This document shows positions 1-6,494 of a stretch of DNA of 33,269 bases, piece after piece. The position numbers were made by a program, and so were the translations under genes. The stretch's first letter is position 1, and the number at the start of each line of letters is the position of its first letter. Where the stretch lies: assembly GCA_021803215.1 (NCBI GenBank), contig JAJZLV010000088.1, forward strand, positions 1-33,269, read 5' to 3'. Source of the stretch: Actinomycetes bacterium. Lineage in GTDB: Bacteria > Actinomycetota > Acidimicrobiia > Acidimicrobiales > Bog-793. Under the pieces are notes generated by a model. The model had not been told where the DNA came from, ran no database searches, and saw only the letters and a program-made list of their open reading frames with translations.

Positions 1-138
1 TAACTCCTCGCCAAGAGTAACCTCCCGACACTCCTCCGGCCGGTGGTGGGCAGCCAGGTGGCACCGGAGGCTCTGCTGGACTCGGCCGGTGAGGCCCCGG
101 CGGTCACCTCGGCCGGCGCCAGCAGCTGTGGCTGCAGC

Positions 139-2499
139 TCAGAGGATCCGCTTGCGCTGCATGACGAGGAAGCAGATGTAGCCAGGGATGGTCGGGAGCC
201 AGAAGGTCGCTGCCCGGAAGAGCAGGACGCCCGGCACTGCCTCCCTGGCCGGCAGCCCGATGGCGGTGAGGCCGGCGACGAGGACCGCCTCGACCGCTCC
301 GAGCCCGCCCGGTGTGGGGGCAGCGGCCCCGACCGTGTTGCCCGCCATGAAGACGGCCGCCGTGGCGATGATCGGCGGGTGGGCCCCGACGGCGTGGAGA
401 GAGGCGATGAGGGCGAGGGAGTAGCTGGCGGTGAGGAGGAGGTTTCCCCCGATGCCCTCGGTCATCCGGAGCGGCTGGGAGATCACGTCGAGCAGCTGGG
501 GCCAGGTGGAGCGGATGCGGGGCCAGACCCGGCGCCAGAAGAGCTCCTTGGTCCAGGGCACCACGGTCACGAGGAGGGCTCCGAGGGCGACTATGCCGCC
601 GAGGACTCCGAGCAGGCGTGGCCCGGGGACAATCCTGAGCGAGCCGACTCCGGTCCCGGAGAGCAGGGCTGCCACGACCAAGAGGACGACCGTGGTTATG
701 AAGTTCACGAGCTGCGAGAGGGCGACGGCCGTCGCCACGGTCGGGCTGTCGACGCCCTCTTTGTGGAGGAAGCGGCCGTTTATGGCGACGTGTCCGACCG
801 TCGGCGGTGTGACGAGGCCCAGGAAGGCCGCCGAGAGCTCGACGATGGTGGCCTTCAGCACCGAGACGCGCTGGGGCACGAAGGCGATCAGGTTGAGGGC
901 CGAGCCGAGGTAGGTGAGGGCCGAGCCGACGAGGGCGATGGCGAACCAGCTCCAGTCGGCGTGCGAGAGCGTTCCGGCCAGGTTCACGGTCCTCAGCTGG
1001 CCGACGAGGATGAAAGCGGCCACGACGAGGGCTATGACAGAGGCGACCACCCGCCACCTGAAGCGCTCGAGACGGGTCTCGGGAATCGGAGCGGTGCTCT
1101 CTCCGATGAGCTCTCGCCGTACCTCCGTGAGGCAGCTCCGGGCAGTGCGCATTGCCGACCAGCCCCAGCTGGAGAGGGCGACCGGCTGCAGGATGGCGGC
1201 GATGGCCGGCTCATCGCTCGGGGCGTAGCCCGCCCGCATGGCCGCCACGGCGCGCTTGGCTCCGACCAGCGAGCCGGCCGAGGTGAGAAGCTGGGCGATG
1301 TCCAGGCGGCGTACCAGCTCCCCGGCCCCGACGACGGCGCTCTCGAGCGAGCGAAAGCCGCCCGAAGGCGGTCCCTGGCCCTGGCCGCCGCAGATGACGT
1401 TCTCGGCCCTGAGGTCGCGGTGGGCGACCCCGACCTCGTGCAGCCGCCGCAGGGAGGAAAAGAGCGCCTCCAGGTCGGCGTCGCTCGTCTCGGCGCTGAG
1501 CTCTGGGCCCTCGAGCCTCTCGCGGGCGAGCACCAGGGTGTCCGGCTCGAAGTGGGCGAGCAGGAGGACGCGGGGGGCGCGTACCCCCGTGTTGGCAGCC
1601 ATGAGAGAGGCGAGGGCCTCGGTCTGCAGGGCCGTTCGCAGGCTGATCGGCTGGCGCCCGGTGGCGATCCCCCGCAGCCGGAGTATCGACCAGACCCGTT
1701 GCAGCACGCCGGCCCCGTGCATCTCGCGGCCGGCCGCCTTCAACACGATCCGCCGCCCGTCCTCAAGCGCGCCGACGAGCTCCGGGCGCTCGGGGTCGGG
1801 CCGGTGGAGCTCGCTCACCGGTATTCCGGCGCGCCGGAGGCCACTCACGAGCGACTCGATGCTCGGCCGCCGCGCCGCAGTGCGGAGCGCCCAGCGGACG
1901 CTGAGCCCGACGGCATAGCCGCCGAGCAGGGCGAAGAGGAGCCCGAAGAGGGAGATCTCGGTGATGGCGAGCCCCGTCAGGAGCAACGCCGCCGTGATCG
2001 TGGTGCAGTAGCGACCCCAGCCGCTGTAGCGGGCGGTGTCGGAGCCGGTGACGATGGCGACGATGACGGCGTCGCGCACCAGCGTCGAGCCGTCGCTCTT
2101 GTAGAGCAGGGCCGCCGAGATGCCGCCGTGGAAGGCGTGCCAGCCGGCGATGAGGCCGATGCCGAGGCAGATGGCCGAGAGCCCGGCGACGAGGGCGTTG
2201 ACGCCGTCGGCCCGGCGGCGTCGTAAGGCGTTCACCGTGATCATGACGAGCAGCCCGACGACGGCGAAGGCGGCGACCCCCGCACAGGCGACCACGAGTA
2301 TGCGAGGCAGGTGGCGCATGGCGCGCACCACATGCCTCGTGGCGTCCAAGACGGCCCCCGGGACCGAGTGGGCCGCCAACAGCAAGAGGGCGATCACCCC
2401 GAGGGCGCCAAGCGCTAGCAGGATGTCAGCCGGACGACGCACCCGGGCATCGGCCTCGCCCGACCCGCTCTCGGCCATCGCCTTGTCGAAAAGGCTCAC
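139..2499 (-). CDS. Flippase-like (LPG synthase TM/UPF0104) membrane protein with an internal kinase-like domain
   Basis: This 786-residue protein begins with N-terminal hydrophobic helices (about residues 25-200), followed by a soluble domain (about 205-440). Its C-terminal half (about 465-780) is a polytopic region resembling the lysylphosphatidylglycerol synthase / UPF0104 membrane family, including the typical late FRAATFWLPTIPG segment. The soluble part looks like an aminoglycoside- or lipopolysaccharide-kinase fold: VLKAAG could supply the beta-3 lysine, and HRDLRAENV (about 360-368) is a catalytic-loop motif. The following DFG-like aspartate is not visible, because the expected place reads GGFRSLESA, so the domain may be a pseudokinase. 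Family members are thought to move lipids or polyprenyl-linked sugars across the membrane; the substrate here is unknown. The ATG at 2499 opens the ORF, and a second ATG (MAESGSG) lies seven codons in. It is divergent from the LLM gene. Confidence 0.85.
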   Translation of the reverse strand: MSLFDKAMAESGSGEADARVRRPADILLALGALGVIALLLLAAHSVPGAVLDATRHVVRAMRHLPRILVVACAGVAAFAVVGLLVMITVNALRRRRADGVNALVAGLSAICLGIGLIAGWHAFHGGISAALLYKSDGSTLVRDAVIVAIVTGSDTARYSGWGRYCTTITAALLLTGLAITEISLFGLLFALLGGYAVGLSVRWALRTAARRPSIESLVSGLRRAGIPVSELHRPDPERPELVGALEDGRRIVLKAAGREMHGAGVLQRVWSILRLRGIATGRQPISLRTALQTEALASLMAANTGVRAPRVLLLAHFEPDTLVLARERLEGPELSAETSDADLEALFSSLRRLHEVGVAHRDLRAENVICGGQGQGPPSGGFRSLESAVVGAGELVRRLDIAQLLTSAGSLVGAKRAVAAMRAGYAPSDEPAIAAILQPVALSSWGWSAMRTARSCLTEVRRELIGESTAPIPETRLERFRWRVVASVIALVVAAFILVGQLRTVNLAGTLSHADWSWFAIALVGSALTYLGSALNLIAFVPQRVSVLKATIVELSAAFLGLVTPPTVGHVAINGRFLHKEGVDSPTVATAVALSQLVNFITTVVLLVVAALLSGTGVGSLRIVPGPRLLGVLGGIVALGALLVTVVPWTKELFWRRVWPRIRSTWPQLLDVISQPLRMTEGIGGNLLLTASYSLALIASLHAVGAHPPIIATAAVFMAGNTVGAAAPTPGGLGAVEAVLVAGLTAIGLPAREAVPGVLLFRAATFWLPTIPGYICFLVMQRKRIL

Positions 2500-2634
2500 C
2501 GGCCTCTCGTCGTCCTTCCGATCGGGATATTCACCTGGGCGCCGCCGGACCGCCGGGCCGGCGGATTTGTCTCGCTGCCACGGTATTCGATGACCAGGGG
2601 TGATGTCCGCTTTCAGAGCTGCTAGACGGTTGCC

Positions 2635-3567
2635 ATGGAGCTACGTATCTTCACCGAGCCCCAGCAGGGCGCGACCTACGAGCAGTTGCTGAAGATGGCC
2701 CGAGCGGCGGAAGAAGGCGGCTTTGACGCCTTCTTCCGCTCCGACCACTACCTCCACATGGGTGATCGCGACCCGGGTCCGGGTTCGACGGACGCCTGGA
2801 TAACACTGGCCGGCCTGGCGCGCGAGACAGAGCGGATCCGGCTCGGGACCCTCCTCACGTCGGCCACCTTCCGCCTGCCCGGAGTCCTTGCCATCTCCGC
2901 CGCCGAGGTGGACGCCATGAGCGGCGGGCGGGTCGAGCTGGGCATCGGAGCCGGCTGGTACGAGGAGGAGCACCGCGCCTATGGCATCCCGTTTCCGCCG
3001 GTGGCGGAGCGCTTCGAGCGCCTCGAGGAGTCGCTCGCCATCGTAACCGGGCTGTGGGCTACGAGAAGGGGCGAGAGCTTCGAGTTCGCGGGAAGGCACT
3101 TCACCCTGACCGGCGGCCCGGGGCTGCCGAAGCCAGTCCAGCGCCCCCGGCCACCGCTCATAGTGGGCGGGCAGGGCCGCCGGCGCACGCCGCGCCTGGC
3201 GGCTCGCTTCTCTGACGAGTTCAACGTGCCCTTCGCCTCGTCCGAGGACTGCGCCGAGCTGTACCACCTCGTCGAGGCGGCCTGCGACGAAGAGGGTCGC
3301 GACCCGGCCTCGATCCTAAAGTCCGTCGCCCTCGTCTGCTGCGTCGGCCAGGACGAGGAGGAGTTCACCCGCCGGGCGGCCGCCATCGGCCGTCAACCGG
3401 CGGAGCTCCGCCGCAACGGCCTGGCCGGGACGCCGTCCGAGGTGCTCGCCAGGCTCACCGAGTACGAGCAGGTCGGGGTGAGCCGGGTCTACCTGCAGAT
3501 GCTCGATCTGGACGACCTCGAGCAGGTCGAGCTCGTGTCAAAAGAGGTGCTGGCGGCTCTCAGCTAG
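2635..3567 (+). CDS. LLM-class (luciferase-like) F420-dependent oxidoreductase
   Basis: This 310-residue TIM-barrel protein of the bacterial luciferase / F420-dependent oxidoreductase superfamily begins with a typical strand (MELRIFTEPQQGATYEQLL). It then has FFRSDHYL, the turn RIRLGTLLTS, MSGGRVELGIGAGW and PLIVGGQG, all standard family landmarks in the expected order. The length is normal. Members transfer hydride between F420H2 (or FMNH2) and varied small organic substrates in the cytoplasm; the substrate cannot be read from sequence. The start is the ATG at 2635. No good Shine-Dalgarno sequence precedes it, so the message may be leaderless. The phosphofructokinase gene follows after 28 nt on the same strand, so co-transcription is likely. 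F420 rather than FMN use is inferred from the actinobacterial setting. Confidence 0.88.
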   Translation: MELRIFTEPQQGATYEQLLKMARAAEEGGFDAFFRSDHYLHMGDRDPGPGSTDAWITLAGLARETERIRLGTLLTSATFRLPGVLAISAAEVDAMSGGRVELGIGAGWYEEEHRAYGIPFPPVAERFERLEESLAIVTGLWATRRGESFEFAGRHFTLTGGPGLPKPVQRPRPPLIVGGQGRRRTPRLAARFSDEFNVPFASSEDCAELYHLVEAACDEEGRDPASILKSVALVCCVGQDEEEFTRRAAAIGRQPAELRRNGLAGTPSEVLARLTEYEQVGVSRVYLQMLDLDDLEQVELVSKEVLAALS

Positions 3568-3595
3568 CCGCCCGGCCGGCAAGGAGGAGGGCGAT

Positions 3596-4627
3596 GTGCG
3601 TGTAGGCGTCCTTACGGGAGGCGGTGACTGCCCGGGACTCAACGCCGCCATCAGAGCGGTGGTCAGGAAGTGCGAGGCGGGCTACGGCGACGAGGTCATC
3701 GGCTACCGCGACGGCTGGCGAGGCCTCATCGAGGGCGGGAGCGTCGAGCTCTCAGTCCAGTCGTGCCGTGGGATCCTGCCCAGAGGCGGGACGGTGCTCG
3801 GCACCTCCCGCACCAATCCTTACAAGGTCGCGGGCGGCCGCGAGGCGGTGCTCGCCACCTTGGCCAAAGACGGGATCGATGCCCTGATCGCCATCGGAGG
3901 TGAGGACACCCTCGGGGTGGCCAACCGGCTGGCCGGGGAGGGCGCGCCGGTGGTCGGCATCCCGAAGACGATCGACAACGACCTCTCGGCGACCGACGTG
4001 ACCATCGGCTTCGACACGGCTGTGCAGATCGCCGCCGAGGCGATCGACCGGCTGCACACGACGGCCGAGAGCCACGACCGTGTCATCGTCTGCGAGGTGA
4101 TGGGCCGCCACGTCGGCTGGATCGCCACCTACGCCGGCATCGCCGGCGGCGCCGCCGCCATCCTCGTGCCCGAAGAGCCCTTCGACGTCGAGGCCGTCTG
4201 CTCGTACCTCGAACGCCGCCACCAAAAGGGCCGCTTCGCCTCGATCGTCGTGACGGCCGAAGGAGCCCTTCCGGCCGAGGGCACCATCTCGGTCGCCTCG
4301 CCGGAGCTGGACCAGTTCGGGCATCCCCGCCTCGGAGGCATCTCCAACACCGTGGCGGCCGAGATAGAGAGGAGGACCGGATTCGAGTCCCGTGTCACGA
4401 TCCTCGGCCATGTCCAGCGGGGCGGTACGCCGAGCGCCTTCGACCGGGTGCTGGCGACCCGCTTCGGCACAGAGGCGGTCGATGCCGCCCACGAGGGCGC
4501 CTTTGGCCAGATGGTCGCCCTGCACGGCCCGGCCGTCGAGCGGGTCCCGATCTACGAGGCGATCGCAGAGCTGAAGAGGCTCGACAAGAGGCTTTTCAGC
4601 TCTGTCGCCGAGGTCTTCTTCGGATAG
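3596..4627 (+). CDS. pfkA: 6-phosphofructokinase, predicted pyrophosphate-type
   Basis: This is a 343-residue enzyme that phosphorylates fructose 6-phosphate to the 1,6-bisphosphate in glycolysis. Family motifs appear in order: LTGGGDCPGLNAAIR, GTSRTNP, GGEDTLG (101-107), PKTIDND (123-129), and GHVQRGGTPSAFDR. Residue 104 is Asp and residue 124 is Lys. In the PFK family, Gly at 104 goes with ATP use, while Asp104 plus Lys124 marks pyrophosphate-dependent enzymes such as that of Amycolatopsis methanolica. I therefore predict a reversible PPi-PFK. The start is GTG 3596, with AAGGAGGAGG ending five nt upstream. An overlapping ATG at 3594 hits a stop after three codons, which excludes it. The gene ends in a GC-rich hairpin. 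Confidence 0.93.
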   Translation: MRVGVLTGGGDCPGLNAAIRAVVRKCEAGYGDEVIGYRDGWRGLIEGGSVELSVQSCRGILPRGGTVLGTSRTNPYKVAGGREAVLATLAKDGIDALIAIGGEDTLGVANRLAGEGAPVVGIPKTIDNDLSATDVTIGFDTAVQIAAEAIDRLHTTAESHDRVIVCEVMGRHVGWIATYAGIAGGAAAILVPEEPFDVEAVCSYLERRHQKGRFASIVVTAEGALPAEGTISVASPELDQFGHPRLGGISNTVAAEIERRTGFESRVTILGHVQRGGTPSAFDRVLATRFGTEAVDAAHEGAFGQMVALHGPAVERVPIYEAIAELKRLDKRLFSSVAEVFFG

Positions 4628-4629
4628 CG

Positions 4630-4667
4630 GCGGGCGGTGCCCCGGGGGCAGAGGGGCCACCGCCCGC
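4630..4667 (+). terminator. GC-rich hairpin terminator after phosphofructokinase
   Basis: Two nt after the TAG of the phosphofructokinase gene, GCGGGCGGTG (4630-4639) pairs perfectly with CACCGCCCGC (4658-4667). The inner CCCC and GGGG can extend the stem past a bulge. There is no T-run, as is common for terminators in high-GC actinobacteria. It lies between convergent genes and could serve both. Confidence 0.6.
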
Positions 4668-4727
4668 CTGCGGCGCAAGCTAGCAGTGCCCCAGGGCCTG
4701 TGCAGTAAAGATCATTAACAAAGGCGT

Positions 4728-5075
4728 TCATCCCTCTTCGACCGAGAAGAGCTCCTCGATGCCGGTGATGGCGAAGATGCGCTGCACCCGCGCCGGCACG
4801 TTGCGCAGACGGATCAGCCCGCCGGCGGTTTCGGCCCTCTTCTTCGCCATGATGAGGACCGAGATGATCGTCGAGTCGAGAAAGACGAGCTCGGTCATGT
4901 CGAGCAGCACCGAGCCGCCGGGCTGCGAGAGCACCTCGAGGAGGGTCTCTCTCAGCTCGGCGGCGGCCCGCAAGTCCAGCTCGCCTCTGAGCAGTACCTC
5001 GGGTACCAGGCCGCGGGTTCGCAACGAGATGGTGAATCCTGCCGGCTCCTCTTCGGGCAGGCCGGTGTCGGTCAT
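4728..5075 (-). CDS. STAS-domain anti-sigma factor antagonist (RsbV/SpoIIAA-like)
   Basis: This is a 115-residue single STAS domain. It contains the hallmark strand LLRGELDL, a DMTELVFLDSTIISVLI segment carrying the conserved DS(T/S) that is phosphorylated by the partner kinase, and a final ITGIEELFSV helix. In this family the unphosphorylated form binds an RsbW-like kinase and releases its target. The ORF track extends to 5123, but the ATG at 5075 overlaps the upstream stop as ATGA, a classic translational-coupling arrangement, and gives a normal STAS length, so I chose it. It is the third gene of a minus-strand operon with a helical protein and an ATP-binding kinase. The phosphatase encoded at 6495-8849 is the obvious candidate to reactivate it. 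Confidence 0.87.
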   Translation of the reverse strand: MTDTGLPEEEPAGFTISLRTRGLVPEVLLRGELDLRAAAELRETLLEVLSQPGGSVLLDMTELVFLDSTIISVLIMAKKRAETAGGLIRLRNVPARVQRIFAITGIEELFSVEEG

Positions 5076-5575
5076 GGGCTGGCAGCGTTCGCGAGCTCTC
5101 TCGCCTGGCGGCTCTCCGGCCACGGCGTCGGCTCGGCACCCCCCAGCTGGTGGGTGAACTCGTCGAGGAACCAGTCGCGGAAGGCCTTCGCGCCGGGCGA
5201 CGAGGCGAGGCTCAGGAGGTGCTCGCCCCGGCGGCAGTACTCGTCTGCCTGGTCGAGGATCTCGCCGAGCCGCCTGATGTCGCCGGCAATGCCGGCCGGG
5301 ACCTCGTAGACGAGCTCGTCGATCGTCTGCTGCCCGGCCTGCCGGGCCCGCTCCAGCCGGGCCGTCTGGTCAGAGCTGATGGCCCCGTAGCGCTCCTGCA
5401 GCTCCGAGACGATCTGCAGCAGCTGGCGGGGCACCGCGTGGTCGTGGTCGATCGTCATGAGCACGAACTCCCTCATGAGGTCGCGGGTCTCGGCGTCCGC
5501 GCGCGTCCAGAGGTCGACGGGGAACCGCTCGAGGCGGACGCGCCTCAGCCCGCCAGCAGGCCGCGCCTTCTCCAT
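5072..5575 (-). CDS. Uncharacterised helical protein of a partner-switching operon
   Basis: This 167-residue protein belongs to no named family I recognise. It is rich in charged, helical sequence (for example RADAETRDLMREF and SDQTARLERARQAGQQTID) and has no signal peptide, membrane segment or obvious catalytic motif. The N-terminal pattern, a hydrophobic strand followed by a helix ending in LMREFVLM, recalls short proteins that I believe accompany RsbW/RsbV-type genes in other actinobacteria; this is from memory. Its stop overlaps the STAS start (ATGA), and its start overlaps the stop of the ATP-binding protein gene (TGATG). The three genes are therefore tightly coupled, and it probably works in the same signalling complex. 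Confidence 0.75.
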   Translation of the reverse strand: MEKARPAGGLRRVRLERFPVDLWTRADAETRDLMREFVLMTIDHDHAVPRQLLQIVSELQERYGAISSDQTARLERARQAGQQTIDELVYEVPAGIAGDIRRLGEILDQADEYCRRGEHLLSLASSPGAKAFRDWFLDEFTHQLGGAEPTPWPESRQARELANAASP

Positions 5576-6066
5576 CAGGCCGCCTGCCTCAGCCGCGGGC
5601 CGCGCTTGTTGCCTCTCGGCCGCTCGAGCAAGCGAGCGGCCGGCGCCTTTCGGAGCTCGCCCTCCCCCTCGGGATCACCCCCCCGGCCGCTCGACTCCGA
5701 GAACTCGGCCCAGACGGTCTTTCCGCTCTTGTTCTCGTCGCAGCCCCAGGCGTTGGCAAGGGCGGCCACCAGGTACAGGCCGCGCCCGGTCGTGTTGGAG
5801 AGGCCGTGGGTTCGCACGTTGGGAAGGGCCGGCGAGGAGTCGGAGACCTCGAGCCTGATCGTCGCCGTCCGGGAGACCCGGATGACGATCGAAGTCTTGG
5901 CGTGGAGGACGGAGTTCGTAACGAGCTCGCTCAGCACGACGCTCATATCGTAGTCGAGGTCTTCGAGCCCCCACTGCTCGAGCCTCTCCGACAGCCAGCG
6001 GCGGGCGCGGCTGACACTGGCCGGCTGAGGTTCGAGCGTGAGCTCAGCTGAGTTCACCAAGTTCAT
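5575..6066 (-). CDS. ATP-binding serine kinase, RsbW/SpoIIAB-like anti-sigma factor
   Basis: This 163-residue protein carries a GHKL (HATPase_c_2) ATP-binding fold. The N box reads [12 protein letters not shown], and a G1-like SDSSPALPN motif is followed by [17 protein letters not shown] and a final KTVWAEF strand. Proteins of this type phosphorylate a STAS antagonist and hold back a sigma factor or another target. It is the first gene of the three-gene minus-strand operon and starts at ATG 6066. The C-terminal ~30 residues are a basic, low-complexity tail beyond the usual domain. No sigma factor is encoded nearby, so its target is either elsewhere in the genome or not a sigma factor. Confidence 0.88.
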   Translation of the reverse strand: MNLVNSAELTLEPQPASVSRARRWLSERLEQWGLEDLDYDMSVVLSELVTNSVLHAKTSIVIRVSRTATIRLEVSDSSPALPNVRTHGLSNTTGRGLYLVAALANAWGCDENKSGKTVWAEFSESSGRGGDPEGEGELRKAPAARLLERPRGNKRGPRLRQAA

Positions 6067-6168
6067 CGTATGGCCTCACTCCAAACAAACTGTGGAATGG
6101 TCGCGCCGTTCGGCCAATTGCGCCAACTCACAGTTGACGTCCCCGCCCGCTCGACAGAGGCTCTGGCC

Positions 6169-6489
6169 ATGGAACTCTCCCGTCAGCCTCTCAGCGAAGA
6201 CGAGATCAGGCGCCGGCTCGCCGGCCCGCTCGCCCCCTGGCGCCTCGCCGGCGGACCGAGCGCCCGCCTCATCGAGCGCCAGCTCTCGTTCCCGGGCTTC
6301 AAGGAGGCCTTCGCCTTCATGTCGGCCGTCGCCCTCGTCGCCGAGAAGCTCAACCATCATCCAGAGTGGGCGAACGTCTACAACAAGGTCGAGATCCGCC
6401 TCAGCACCCACGACGCCGGCGGCGTCACCGACTACGACCTAGCCCTCGCCGGCTCGATCGAGGAGCTGGCGGCCCGGCTCGGAGCTTGA
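6169..6489 (+). CDS. Pterin-4a-carbinolamine dehydratase (PCD/DCoH family)
   Basis: This 106-residue protein has the PCD core motif [20 protein letters not shown], with the paired histidines and the HPEW segment that form the pterin site, followed by the typical TDYDLALA. The enzyme dehydrates 4a-hydroxytetrahydropterin formed by aromatic amino-acid hydroxylases; many bacterial homologues have no proven role. The ORF track begins at 6070, but its first 33 residues do not look like the family. The ATG at 6169 ([17 protein letters not shown]) has AGAGG eight nt upstream and gives the normal length. The gene converges on the PP2C phosphatase, with five nt between the stop codons. It has no evident functional link to the signalling genes on either side. 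Confidence 0.88.
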   Translation: MELSRQPLSEDEIRRRLAGPLAPWRLAGGPSARLIERQLSFPGFKEAFAFMSAVALVAEKLNHHPEWANVYNKVEIRLSTHDAGGVTDYDLALAGSIEELAARLGA

Positions 6490-6494
6490 AGGGC

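Noticed and set aside
43-2226. 727-aa + strand ORF
   Set aside because: It is the antisense shadow of the flippase-like gene. The composition is all acidic/glycine-rich low complexity (DEGDG, EEEP) with no recognisable domain, while the minus strand has clear membrane helices and kinase motifs.
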